DNA from: Phascolarctos cinereus
Taxonomy: Eukaryota; Chordata; Mammalia; Diprotodontia; Phascolarctidae
Direction of reading: 5' to 3'
Length of the DNA stretch: 64,000 bases
Assembly (NCBI RefSeq): GCF_002099425.1
Contig: NW_018343979.1
Location: 731,501-795,500, forward strand
Below the pieces are notes generated by a model, which was not told the DNA's origin, ran no database searches, and saw nothing but the letters and a program-made list of their open reading frames with translations. This document shows positions 49,372 through 61,184 of the stretch, in pieces. Position 1 is the stretch's first letter. The number at the start of each line of letters is the position of its first letter. Position numbers and translations under genes: made by a program.

Positions 49372-49514
49372 CAGCTAGGTGGTACAGAGCACTGGCCCTG
49401 AAGTCAGGAGGACCTGAGCTCAAATCCAGCCTCCTCAGACCAAATACTTGACACTTATTAGCTTTGTGACCCTGGGCAAGTCACTTAACCCCAATTGCAA
49501 AAAAAAAAAAAAAG
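49372..49514 (+). mobile_element. Marsupial CORE-SINE (WSINE1-like)
   Basis: Shows 'gggacagctaggtggtac', 'gaagtcaggaggacctgagctcaaatcc', 'gggcaagtcacttaacccc', and a 15-A tail. The flanks share only aaggt, so the target duplication is unclear. Confidence 0.88.
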
Positions 49515-49955
49515 GTGCCATGGATAGTTATTACTTGAATATTACCTACTTCATTTACATAAGATTTAATTTACTTTAATGTCCCACATTATAGTAGAAA
49601 ACCAAAATTGTTAAGTTATTCTGAGATAAGGATTGTAACGTCCAGCATGTCATTATATAGGGAAAAATAAAAGTGATACAAGAAAACTCAAAACAAAATG
49701 AATGATTATTACTTGGTCCTGTGATAAGGCATAACTCTGTTATTGATTTCCAATGCTAAGTGATTTACCTGATCCTGAATAACAGTAAAGTTACCTTGTC
49801 ATGTAGCAAGAATGTGGATTCTATCATTTCTACGTGCAAGAGAAATTCAAGTTTGGTGGTAGACTATCGTCCCATGAGTACTGTGACCTGCAAATATATT
49901 GGATCCAGAAGACAGATAGGATGAAGATGGTCATTGCATCATGTGACTTAAAGTT
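49515..49955. other. No recognisable feature
   Basis: Nothing assigned. Confidence 0.45.
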
Positions 49956-49959
49956 AAAA

Positions 49960-50090
49960 AAAAAATTAGTGATCATCTAGCTCAAATGCTCATGTTGCAA
50001 ATAAGGAAACTGAAGGTCAGATAAGTTAAGTGAATTGCCTAAAATCCCAGTGGTAGTGAGTATCAGAATCATAATTTGAACAAAGATGTA
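49960..50090 (-). mobile_element. MIR-like SINE
   Basis: Shows 'gatcatctagctcaaatgctc' and 'aaggaaactgaaggtcagataag'. Confidence 0.6.
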
Positions 50091-50134
50091 ATTGCCTCGT
50101 TTTCAAGTGTTCTTTGTCAGTCTTAATCAGCTGT

Positions 50135-50280
50135 TTGTCAATAAACATTTATTAAGCACCAACTGTATGTCAGGCATTGTGCTAAGCACTGAGGATACAA
50201 AAAAAGATAAAAGACTGTCCTTGCTTTCAAGGAGCTCACAATATAATGGAAATGAGAATAAAGAAACACATATACATATA
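50135..50280 (-). mobile_element. L2 LINE, 3' terminal part
   Basis: Reverse-strand L2 3' end ('aataaacatttattaagcacc', 'aggcattgtgctaagcactg', 'caaggagctcacaatataatgg'). The body continues after a SINE (50535-50780) and an L1 (51965-53010). Confidence 0.75.
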
Positions 50281-50284
50281 AATA

Positions 50285-50530
50285 AGCTATATACAGGATA
50301 GATGCGAGGCCTAGAGTAAGGAACACTCATATTGCTGAGTTCAAATCTGACCTCAAACATTAATTTGCTGTGACCCTGGGCAATTCACTTAACCCTGTTT
50401 GCCTCAGCTTCCTCATCTGTAAAATGGGCTGGAGAAAGAAATGGAAAACTACTCTAGTATCTTTGCCAAGAAAACCCCAAATACATTCACAAAGAATTGG
50501 AAATAACTGAAAACAACTGAACAAAATTAA
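50285..50530 (+). mobile_element. MAR1-like SINE with RTE-type tail
   Basis: Shows 'gctgagttcaaatctgacc', 'cctcatctgtaaaatgggctgg', 'tatctttgccaagaaaacccc', and tail acaactgaacaaaatt. Inserted in the L2. Confidence 0.85.
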
Positions 50531-50534
50531 AGGA

Positions 50535-50780
50535 GGGAAGTTATTAAAATTCATTTACTAAAATTAGAAGAGGCTTCTTGTAAAAGGATTTTATTTTTGA
50601 CTTAAGGGAAATTAGGGAAGCTAGGAGGCCGAGATGATGAGGAAAAGCATGCTAGGCATGGAGGATGGAGAGAAAATGCCCAGAGATGGGAGACAGAGTG
50701 TCCTGTTTGTGAAATAGCAAAGAATCTAGCATCTCTGGATATAAGAGTATGTGGTAGAGAAGGTGATAGAGAAGGTGGTA
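50535..50780 (-). mobile_element. L2 LINE, middle part
   Basis: Reverse-strand L2 between the SINE and the L1 insertion; landmarks 'gcatgctaggcatggagg' and 'gggagacagagtgtcc'. Confidence 0.6.
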
Positions 50781-51964
50781 GAGAAAGTGGAAAAAGTGTG
50801 TGTGGGGGGAGCCAAGATGGAGGAGTAAAAGCAGGGACTCACCTGAACTCTCCCCAAACCCCTTTAAATACCCCAAAACAAGGATTGTAGACAAATTCTA
50901 GAGTAGCAGAACCCACAAAAAGATGGAGTGAAATAATATTATAGGCCAAGACAACTTAGAATATCAGCAGGAAATGTCTGTTGCCTCAGAATGAAAGCAT
51001 AGTCCAACACAGGCTGTGCCAGCATGGACCAGGCCCCAGCAAATCAGGAGCAGGCCTAGGGGTGTGCTCTAACTCATTATTGATTAGAGAAATGCCAATT
51101 TAAATACTTCTGATTTCCTCATGCCTATTAGATTAGCTAAAAGGACAGAAAAGAAAAATGATCAATGTTGGAGGTGCTGTGGGAAAAATGAGACATGTAT
51201 TGTTGGTAGAGTTGTGAACTGATTCAACCACTCTGTATAACAATTTGGAACTATGCCTAAAGGGCTATGAAACCGTGCATACCTCTTGACTTAGCAATAC
51301 CACAACTAGGTCTGTATCCAAAAAGAGATTAAAAACTAAAAGGAAAAGGATCTATATGTACAAAAATATTTATAGCAGCTCTTTTCTAGTGGCAATGATT
51401 TGGAAATTGAGGGGATGCCCATCAATTGAGGAATAACTGAATAAATTGTAATATATGATTATGATAGAATACTGTAGTGCTATAAGAAATTACGAGCAGG
51501 ATGCTCTCAGAAAAACCTGGAAAGACTTACATGAGCTGATGCAAAGTGAAATGCACTGTGTTTAAAGTAACAGCAATAATGTAAGATGATCAGCTGTGAA
51601 TGACCTAGCTATTCTCTGCAATACAATGATCTAAGACAATGCTGAAGGATTTCTGATGAAAAATGCTATCTATCCCCAGGGAAAGAATTGATGGTGTCTG
51701 AATATAGATTGAAACATACTTTTTTTTTTTACTTTATTTTTCTGGAAGGTTTTTTTTTTTGGTCTGTTTTCTTTCACAACATGACTAATATGGAAATGTT
51801 CTGCATAATTACTCATGTATAATCTATATGGGACTGCCTGCCTTCTCAATGTGGCTAGGATAAGGGGAGGAGGAAGCGAGGGAATTTAGAACTCAAAGTT
51901 TGTTAAAAATTGTTTTTACATGTAACTGGAAGAAAATAAATACTAAATGAGAAGGCGGAAGAAG
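50781..51964 (+). mobile_element. Internally deleted L1: 5'UTR joined to ORF2 C-terminus and 3'UTR
   Basis: The element spans about 50797-51948. 5' end ggggagccaagatggagg (about 50804), and a 5' UTR similar to the HAL1 one up to about 51060. It then jumps to the ORF2 C-terminal block ('ctcattattgattagagaaat') and runs through the ORF2 end to a full 3' UTR. ORF1 and most of ORF2 are absent. The 16-bp flanks gagaaagtggaaaaag (50781-50796) and gagaaggcggaagaag (51949-51964) differ at three transitions and look like an aged target duplication. Confidence 0.75.
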
Positions 51965-53010
51965 ACAAAATATAGGAGGGCTCTGTGTTACAAAGAGCTT
52001 TACATATCAAATGGAGAATTTTTATTTGATCTTAATGGTGATAGGAGAACAATGGTGTTCACTGAGTGAGGATTGGGGGAGAAGTGACACGTTAAGACCT
52101 GCAATTGTAAGAAAATCATTTTGGCAGCTAAAATGGTGGATAGATTGGAATGGGGAGACTTGAGACAGGTATACCTACCAGCAGAGTCTTGTGATAATCC
52201 ATGCATGAGGTAATCAGGGCCTGCACCAAGGTGGTGGCAAAATCAGAGGAGAAAATGGGACATATCTGAGAGATGTTGCAAAGATGAAATTGATAGGCCT
52301 TTGAAACAAATTGGATATGGGGGATCAGAGCTAGTGAGGGGTTAAGAACGGCTTCTAGATTGCAAGTCTAACAGATTGGTAGGATGATATTGCTCCGTCC
52401 TAAGGAAGTTAGGAATGTGTTTAGGAAGAAAGTTAATGAGTTTAGCTTTGGATATGCTGAGTTTGAGATATCTACTAGACATCTGATTTGGGATGTCTGA
52501 TCAAAGTTGGAAATGTGTAACCTAAGATTAACCATGAAAGATAAGTAGATTTGAGAATCAAGAGCCAAGAGACAGTAATTAAATCCATGGGCTCCGATGA
52601 GAAGAGAAAAGGGTCTAGGACAGGACCTTGGGCGACATGTAGAATTAGAGGTCCCACTCTGGCTGAAGATCCAGCAAAAGAAGCAGAATAATCTGATAGG
52701 AGGAATACCAGGAGAAAGTGGTGACTTGAAAGTCTAGAGAGAAGAGAGTATAAAGAAGGTGGTGATCAACAGTGCCAAGACTGCAGTGATAGTAAGAAAA
52801 ATGAGGATTTTAAAAGGTCATTGGATCTGACAATTAAGAGATTACTGGTAACTTTGGAGAGAGCAGTTTTGGTGGAATAATGAAGTCAGAAGTCAGATTG
52901 TAAGGGAATAAGAAGAGAAGAGAAAAAAGTAGAGGCACCTATTGTAGATGGCTTCTTCAAGAAGTTTAGCCACATAAAAAGTAGAAGAGATATAGGAAAA
53001 CAGCAGCGAT
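51965..53010 (-). mobile_element. L2 LINE, reverse-transcriptase part
   Basis: Reverse-strand CR1/L2-clade RT remnant: a QGPVLDPFLF block (for QGSVLGPLLF) near 52620 and DSQIYLS near 52560, followed by a stretch resembling SNCLLDIS and LNSxKTE. Frames are scattered, so this is an old dead copy and the 5' part of the element seen at 50135-50780. Confidence 0.7.
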
Positions 53011-53059
53011 GGGAGAATTAGTAAGATGTTTGAGATATTTGGGGGTTGTGTTAAACCTG

Positions 53060-53215
53060 AGGCTCTCTTCACATTATATAGCCAGGACTTTGATAAAAGT
53101 GATAAAGGTCAGAGAGGTCAATCTCTTCAATTCACTGATAAGGAAATTGGATCCCAGACAAAGAAAATTACTTGCTCAAGTTCACACAGGTCATTTGATT
53201 CCAGATTCCTCAAAA
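53060..53215 (-). mobile_element. MIR-like SINE
   Basis: Shows 'ttcactgataaggaaattggatcccagac' and 'gctcaagttcacacagg'. Confidence 0.55.
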
Positions 53216-53224
53216 ATGTAGCTT

Positions 53225-53530
53225 GCAAGCACTCAATAAGCATTTCTTATGGTCCTACTATTTGCTGGACACTATACTGTAAATACAAAAAGAATAAATA
53301 AAATAAAAGAGTAAATAAAAGAGAAACTGTTCCTGCCCTTAAAAGTCTATATTTTAATGGGAGAGACCACTTGTACACATTAATATATAAAGGAAATATG
53401 CAAAATTAATTTAAGATAATTTTGGGAGGGAGAATAGTGGAAAATGCAGGAGTAATAGCATAATGGAAGAGGTTTTGCTTGAGCTGTATTGAAGGAAATC
53501 AGGTATTTGAAAAGAGGAAGTAGGACCACT
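53225..53530 (-). mobile_element. L2 LINE 3' end, second copy
   Basis: Shows 'actcaataagcatttcttatgg', 'ctgttcctgcccttaaaagtc', then 'gaggttttgcttgagctgtattgaagg'. Confidence 0.6.
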
Positions 53531-53534
53531 GTCT

Positions 53535-54855
53535 GGTTCTATTATTCCAATTCATCAAGGATAAGTTTCCAAAAGTAGCTCCATGGTTTCCATGGTTTCA
53601 TTTAGAAACATACACACACACCCCAATTCTGAAACAGGACTGGTCTTAATGCTACATTGCCAATGTCACTCTATAATAAAGAAGAATATGGCATAGGTAA
53701 TTCAAGATCAAGTGGTAATAAATTAAGTTGTGCTTACAGTATCAGTTTGGAAATGGGTGATGTTTCTAGAGTTTGAACATTATTTCAAATATCAGTCAAG
53801 TAGAAAGCTGTACAATAGTCTGACAGATTTGAAGAAATATAATTCCTGAGATCCTGAAACAAAGACATTCCATTCTGGGATAAATTGTAACATCTTCTAC
53901 TCAAAATTCATGTTAACTTCCAAAACGTGGCCTTCCAGTCATCCATTTTTCCAATCCATATTAGGTTAAATGACCCCATTTTTTGCTCAATATCATTTAT
54001 CTATGTACAAAAAGATCAACCAGCTAGAGCAAAGGTCAAACTGAAGAAGAAGAAAGGATAAAAATGAATTAAGATATCAGATATAGTATGCAGTTCAACT
54101 CTGACCTAGGTAAACAAACAGTTCATTCTGAAAAAAAAATGTCAAATATATTTTAAAATGTAAGAGACAATATTGCCTTGGTTGATATAACATTAGGAAT
54201 ATAAGGCAGAGGTTGGCAGCTATATTTTGTCCTCAACATGGTTGATAAATTCCTCCTTGAAAAACGTTGGATTTTCCTGGTGGAGTTAGTAGGGACATGT
54301 CTGGAATTAAAAGGGATTTCCTTACTTCAAACTACATATTACGTGATCATAGGGATTCTCTTTTATGGGTGAAAGGGAGAAGGGAAAGGCATGTTAACAA
54401 GGAAGTAGTGCATAAGGATAGAAAAAAATCCTCATCTGAGATGACTTTTTTTCTGAGGTAGCTAGCTGTGGAAGCTAGATTCTTAAAAATGTTTTTATCA
54501 GTCTCAAAAAAAAAGTAATAACTTTCCTTTTGAGAAAGAAGAAGCCTCTACAGCTTAGACACCTCTAGCAAATGAAAGCAGCTCCATGGAGAAGCCCAAA
54601 AGCAGATAAAGCATCAGCTCAGTGGAAAAGCATGAAGAGTTAGCTTCAGAAAAAAGCACAATAAGATCAAAATAGATACGTGACTTGATTTTAAAAAATT
54701 AGAAGAAAATAAAATAAGGTATCTTTTACAAGCTTGGCTAGGGGGACAATTTCTGCTATATAGGGAAAGGAAGAAATCATAAAAGATGGACAATTTAGAC
54801 TTTATAGAATTGAAAAGTTTTCACATGAAGAAAACTATGATGATAAAAATAAGAA
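53535..54855. other. No recognisable feature
   Basis: AT-rich; nothing assigned. Confidence 0.45.
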
Positions 54856-54859
54856 AAAA

Positions 54860-55165
54860 AAATTTCTGGAAACTAGGTACTGTGGTAGATATATCAGGTA
54901 TAGAAAAGCCTGTCCTTGCCACCAGAAATTCATCTACTTGATGAGCCAATACTATCATGCATGAAGCAGTATATGATAGAAGAAATCATAAAACTAACTG
55001 TTAAATTTTGTGGCACAATCACTTGTAAGGATCTTGAAGGGAAGGAAACTAAGGGAGAATATCCAGAGAAGGTTTTATGAAAGAACTGAGACTTGAAGGA
55101 TGGAGAGTTTTATTTAACTAATAAGGCTGAAAGGAGAAGTGAGGTCATTCTAATGGCAGTAACAA
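54860..55165 (-). mobile_element. L2 LINE 3' region remnant
   Basis: Shows 'actaggtactgtggtagatat', 'ctgtccttgccaccagaaatt', 'gaaagaactgagacttgaagg'. Confidence 0.55.
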
Positions 55166-55539
55166 CCAGAGTAATATAAAAGTCTCATGTGTGAACATAA
55201 TGCTTTTATGGAAGAATGAAGAGCCAATCTTATTTGAGTGGAAATTGAATATTGTGGAATCAATAGAAAATAAGATTGGATCAAGGTTCATTTTCCACCT
55301 GGCTACTCACCTAAATTTCACCATTGTATCCAGGTACTGGATCAAATCAAATCTGAAACTCACATTTGCTTCAGGACCTCTGGTTGGCAAGAGTAGAGGG
55401 TCCATCATCGAGAACTTCTCCCAGATCCTCCAAGGGGTTCCAGAGAAGACATCTCATTATTTCTCATCTGTCCACAAAATATCATCACACACCCTGGAAG
55501 TCACAAGGTACTTTCCCTTCCTTACCTCTTTCCCCCTTC

Positions 55540-55715
55540 TTCCTGTTCCTCCCCCACACTGTTCAGCTTCTTTTTTATGTTTAATCTTCCTTCACTATGC
55601 AGTGAGCCCCTTGAGGATAGGAACTGCCTTTTGCTTTTTTTTTTTTTTACTTCTAGTACTTAGCACAATGTGACATTTTGAAGGCACTTAATAAATATTT
55701 ACCTGATGACTGACA
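55540..55715 (+). mobile_element. L2 LINE 3' terminus
   Basis: Shows 'tgagccccttgaggataggaactgcc' and 'gtacttagcacaatgtgac ... aaggcacttaataaatatttacc'. Confidence 0.75.
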
Positions 55716-55960
55716 AGAGCTTCCTATATCCTTTGGTAACTATGCAGACAATGGTCTAGAAAATCTGACTATCCTTATAATGAAAATTTATAGCTCTTCT
55801 TTCACTCCTATTCATACTTTAGAATGAAAGACAAAAGAAGAAAACTTTTTTAGTGAGTAAGCCATAATCTAATGATTAAGAGATCTTTATAGTCAAATTG
55901 TAGATGGGCTACTTACTGTATTACCCTAGAAAAGTTGCTCAGAATTTGTAGCTCTGGATT

Positions 55961-58915
55961 ATTTATTTTATTTTATTTTTAATATAAATTTATTTATTTT
56001 TAGTTTTCAACATTTACTTCCACAAGATTCTGAGTTCCAAAGTTTCACCTCATCTCACCCCTCCCCCCACCCCAAGATGGCATGCATTCTGAATACCCCT
56101 TCTCCTAGTCTGCCCTCTCTTCTATCTCTCCCCCCTTTCTTATCCTTCCCTTCTATTTTCCTGTAGGGCAGGATACTTCTGTCCATTTCCTGTATCTTAT
56201 TTCCCAGTTGCATGTGAAAAAAATTTTTTAAACATGTGTTTTTAAAACTTTGAGTTCTAAATTTTCTCCCTTCCCCATCCCCACCCACCTTCATTGAAAA
56301 GGCAAGCAACTCAATATAGGTTATACATGTGCAGTTATGCAAAACACTTCCATAGCAGACATGTTGTGAAAAACAAACTCTATTTCCTTTAATCCTATCC
56401 TCCCCCCATTTTTCTATTCTTTCTTTTGACCCTGTCCCTCTCAGAAGTATTTGCTTCTGATTACCCCTTTCCCAATCTCCTCCTCTCTATCATCCCCTGC
56501 TCTCTTGTCCCCTTCTCCCCCTATTTTCCTGTAGGGTAAGACAGATTTCCATACCCAATTGAATGTGTATGTTATTCCCTCCTTAAGCCAAATCCTATGA
56601 GAATAAGATTCACTCATTCCTCTCACCTTCCCCATTTCCCCTCCACTGTAAAGCCTTTTTCTTCTGTTTTTTTTTGTGAGATAATTTACCCCATTCTACT
56701 CTCCCTTTCTTCTTCTCCCAGTATAATCCTCTCTCATCCCTTAATTTTATTATCCAGATATGACCCCTTAATCTTCAACTCACCCTGTGCCATCTCTCTC
56801 TCTCTATCTATCTCTCTCTCTATCTATCTCTCTCTCTCTCTCTCTCTCTCTCCATATAATTTTTTTTCCTTCCAACTACCCTAATACTGACAAAGGTCTC
56901 ATGAGTTATAAATACCATCTTTCCATGCAGGACTTAATAAGTCTCTTTTGATTTCTCTTTCCTGTTTACCTCTTCATTTTCCACTTGACTCTTGTATTTG
57001 AAAGTCAAATTTTCTATTCAGCTCTGGTCTTTTCATCAAGAATGCTTGAAAGTCCTCTATTTCACTGAATGACCATTTTTTCCCCTGAAGGATTATACTC
57101 AGTTTTGCTGGGTAGGTGATTCTTGGTTGTAATCCTATCTCCTTTGCCCTCCGGAATATTATATTCCATGCCCTGCAGTCCTTTAATGTAGAAGCTGCTA
57201 AATCTTGTGTTATCCTGATTGTGTTTCCACAATACTTGAATTGTTTCTTTCTGGCAGCTTGTAATATTTTCTCCTTGACCTGGGAACTCTGGAATTTGGC
57301 TACAATATTCCTAGGAGTTTTCCTTTGGGGATCTCTTTCAGGAGGAGATCAGTGGATTCTTTCAATTTCTATTTTGCCCTCTGGTTCTAAAATATCAGGG
57401 CAGTTTTCCTTGATAATTTCTTGAAAGATGATGTCTAGGCTCTTTTTTTGATCATGGCTTTCAGATAGTCCAATAATTTTTAAATTCTCTCTCCTGGATC
57501 TATTTTCCAGGTCAGTTGTTTTTCCAATGAGATATTTCACATTGTCTTCTACTTTTTTCATTCTTTTGGATTTGTTTTACAGCATCTTGATTTCTCATAA
57601 AGTCACTGTCTTCCAATTGCTCTATTCTAATTTTTAAGGAAGTATTTTCTTCAGTAATCTTTTGGACTTCCTTTTCCATTTGGCCAATTTTGCTTTTTAG
57701 GGCATTCTTCTCCTCATTGGCTTTTTGGACCTCTTTTGCCATTTGGGTTAGGCTATTTTTTAAGGTGTTATTTTCTTCAGTATTTTTTGGGTCTCCTTTA
57801 GCAAGCTGTTGACTTGTTTTTCATGATTTTCTTGCATCATTCTCATTTCTCTTCCCAGTTTTTCCTCTACTTCTCTTACTTGCTTCTCAAAATCCCTTTG
57901 AGCTCTTCCAAGGCCTGGGACTGATTCATATTTTTCTTGGAGGCTTTGGATGTAGGAGCTTTGACTTTGTTGTCTTCTTTGGTATTTTTGATCTTCTTTG
58001 TCACCAAAGTAAGATAATATAGTATGACCTTTTTGTGCTGCTTGCTCATGATCCTGGCCAATTACTTGAGTTTTAAACTCTTTGTTAAGGTAAGAGTCTG
58101 CTTCCAATGTGGAGAATGTATTGTCCCAAGCTTTGGGGGTTTGTACAGCTGTTTTCAGAGATATTTGTAGGGACCTTTAAATTTTCAGTTCTTTCAAGGT
58201 GGTATGATAAGAGAGGAAGTGTTTACTCCTTTCCTGGCCTGTGCTTTGGTCTATTAGTGACCACAAGCACTCTTTTCTGTCTTGGAACTGTGAGGAAAGT
58301 TTCCTCTCCACAGCCACTACAAGCTCCACCATGCCAGTGCTCCTCCTCACCCCAGGACAGCAGCCCAGACCTCTGACCCAGATCCAAGCATGTGCAAAGC
58401 AAGAGATTCCTGCCTCAGCACTGGCAAAAAGATCCCTGCAATCCCCCTCTGATCAGCCACCTGATTCCCCCTCAGTCTGTAGGCTGGAAGTTCAGGAGGC
58501 AGCCGCCACCCCAGACCATGCTCAAGGAATGGACCTGAGACCACCTCACTTCTCTCTTGGCACTGCAGAAACAGACTTTTCCCAGTGACCTTCTAAGTTG
58601 TCTTTGGCGTTTGTGGGTTGAGAAGTCTGGAAACCACCACAGCAGCCTGTGATTCAGTCCTCTGAAGCCTGCTCCAGGACTGCTGCAGCCTGCGCACCCA
58701 TGCTGCACTGGGCTCCTCTATCCCGACGGTGCAACATACCTTCCTGATCAGCCATCCGGGTTGTCTTGGGCTGGAAACTTGCTTCACTCTGTCTTTTTGT
58801 GGGTTCTGCTGCTTTAGAATTTGTTTAGAGCCATTTTTTTAGGTATTTTGGAGGGGTTTGGGGGACAGCTCAAGTAAGTCACTGCTTTCACTCTGCCATC
58901 TTGGCTCTGCCCCAG
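55961..58915 (-). mobile_element. HAL1 (half-L1) retrotransposon, copy 2, near full length
   Basis: Same order as 1336-4224: 5' end at the ccaagatggcagag motif (58890-58915), 5' UTR to 58050, ORF1 (56974-58049), polypurine-rich 3' region and an A-rich tail (55961-55995 on the plus strand as T-rich). No ORF2. A (TC)n/(TCTA)n run at 56797-56852 has expanded where copy 1 has only a short tctatctacata stretch. Flanks share tggatt (55955-55960, 58916-58921), a possible short target duplication. Confidence 0.85.
56974..58049 (-). pseudogene. HAL1 ORF1 (L1 ORF1p-like), frameshifted
   Basis: ATG complementary to 58047-58049, stop at 56974-56976, about 350 codons including breaks. Coiled coil at about 57570-57900 (it keeps a stretch near 57800-57870 that copy 1 lost), RRM-like block around LENRSRRENLKIIGL at 57430-57510, and C-terminal domain to 56977. 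Differences from copy 1 are few in the shared blocks, so the two copies are of similar age. Confidence 0.8.
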
Positions 58916-58919
58916 TGGA

Positions 58920-60780
58920 TTCTTTTTTTAAACAACATTGATGTGGTATTGCCTTGTACACAGCAAGGCACAAGTTAAATTAGTTTATATCACATGGCTA
59001 ATGTGAAGAGGTAATAACAAAAAATCACTTAAAGTATGCAAAAAATCATAAACCCTAGTTAGTTACAAAAAGTGATGAAGTTTTAAGGGTAATGGAACAC
59101 TCTTCTGAATTAGTATGCAAATCACATGTACATCCCTTAAATTAATCATACACTGTGCTAAAAAAGAACACTGCAATGGTGTTCAAGCTAGTGGGCAGCT
59201 TCTTTGTGATCTAGGTAATAAGATTGTAAGAACTTCAACATTTGGATTGCCACCAGAAAAAATGGCAGAGTTTCTAAATGAGAAAAAGAAGGGGGGGGAA
59301 GTATTTTTAATTAAAAGATGCATGAATTTTATCTCCTTAAATGATTTTTGTCAAGGATCATAAACATTTTAGAAAAAAAGGGTATTTCATTTGGCATTTT
59401 ATCCAGGAAACATACAAGTTATTTTGACAATTCATTTTATCAGTATGACAAATGATAATGGCACTTTCCATTAAGTGATTTGGTTTTTGGTTTTTAATTT
59501 TTTTTTAATCTACTGACCTTACTCAAGCTAAACCTCAGGTGACATCTCTGAAAACCTGAGAATTTCTTTTCTTCTCTTTTTTTAATTTGGAGTTTAATTA
59601 AAAATACAGAAAGGTAGTATAGAGAGGTATAGAGAGGTAGTGATAGGAGGCTGGCCATGGAATCAGGAAGACCTAGATAGAAACACACCTCCTGATACAT
59701 ACTTACTGTGTAACCGGGGCCAGTCATTCATACTGTCAATGCCTCCAAGCAATTGTCAAAGACCATAAAATACAAAGAAATTCCTGATCTGAAACAATGG
59801 AGGGAGTTTCCACACTAGGAATCCAGTTCAAAAATTTATATTGCCTCACACCACCCCATCCTCCATCCTCTGCCAAAAAAACAAAATCAAAGAATTTGGA
59901 TAGGATACATAAAGTATTGTTAAGCATTTTGGGTGTATTGATTAACTGGGTATACTACTGTGAGGAAATATTTGATGTTCCACAGGTAAAATATCATCTA
60001 GTTCACTAGAATCTGTTCTTTTAAAAGTTGGAGGAAGAGCTATAATATTCAAAGGAGACATAAGTTGGAAAATGACATTTGTAGCCACAGCTGTCACCTA
60101 AAGGGAAAATATTCTGTTTAAGTTGAATAATCCTTCATAACATATGTTCATCAAAGTCTCTATGAAAAACAAAAATACATTTTCTGGGAAATATTAGAGA
60201 TTATTTTTCAGTGGTGAAATTATTAGAAAAATATTATGTCATTTCTTAGTATAATAGGATACAAAATTATAAACATTTCCCAAACTCTGACAGGTTTAAA
60301 TCTACTTCTTTATATTTTATTAAATTTTAAATTCCATTTTCCTTAAATAAGACTTTCAGATGCTAGGAATACATTTGCCTATATTAAAGTGGAAGTATGA
60401 GGAGGCTATGGCTTTTCTTTTCTTCCTTTTCTTATGGACTATAATATCTATGTAGAGTAGCAAGAGGATCTCAGGGCACATGGAACAATCTTGACTACAC
60501 AAAAGAAGGAAATCACTGATGCCAGGTCTGGCTTTGAATAGGATTCAAGTTGATTAGGATTCAAGATTATTTTAAAGCCTCTCTCTTTCTAACATATTCT
60601 TGTATTCTTTCAACCTTTATTTCAATGACCTGTATCTTTCCTAAATCATTTATTAACAAACAACATTTTTAAAGATGATATATGCATATTTATATTGAAT
60701 ATATATTGAATGTATGAACATATATATTTTACACACATTGTATATTGAATATATATGACTATTTTATGGTGAACTCACAC
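58920..60780. other. No gene; MIR-like SINE at 59630-59760
   Basis: 'tggccatggaatcaggaagacctag' and 'acttactgtgtaaccggggccagtc' mark a forward MIR-like SINE. The rest is unassigned. Confidence 0.5.
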
Positions 60781-60794
60781 AGGGCAAGTGGTCA

Positions 60795-61113
60795 GAAAAA
60801 ACAGTACAAGGACACTCTCAAGGTCTTTCTTAAGAACTTTGAAAATGAGTACATGACATGGGAGACACTGGCATAGGACTGTCCAGCATGGCATGCACTC
60901 ATGTGCTCTATGAAAAAAGATAAATTAAAATAGCTCAAAAGAAAAGTGAGATGCATAAATTTGGAAAATCTGTCCCAAATGTTCATATGTACTATTTGTG
61001 CCCAACCTGTGGTAGAGCATTCTGAGCTTGTATTGGTCTGATAAGTCACAGTCCAAATTACTGTAACTTGACTCTAGCATATGATGTCTTTTCAGGAACA
61101 AAGGACAACAACC
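60795..61113 (+). mobile_element. RTE LINE 3' end (ORF2 C-terminus with Cys/His motif)
   Basis: Diverged C-terminus of an RTE-clade ORF2: 'gacactctcaaggtctttct', 'catgggagacactggcat', then a block encoding the LCPTCG and IGLISHS residues of the C-terminal zinc-finger-like motif (about 60998-61050). It ends 'aacaaaggacaacaacc'. RTE proteins are thought to move the RTE-tailed SINEs seen here. Confidence 0.75.
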
Positions 61114-61136
61114 AATGAAGACCAAAACCAACATAT

Positions 61137-61180
61137 GTAGATAGATAGATAGATATAGGTATAGATATAGATAGATAGAT
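61137..61180. repeat. (GATA)n microsatellite
   Basis: Tracts of tagatagataga interrupted by tataggtata. Confidence 0.95.
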
Positions 61181-61184
61181 GTAT

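Noticed and set aside
55191-55673. A 160-codon forward frame
   Set aside because: Low-complexity hydrophobic end, no recognisable domain, and its 3' part overlaps an L2 3' terminus. Most likely chance.
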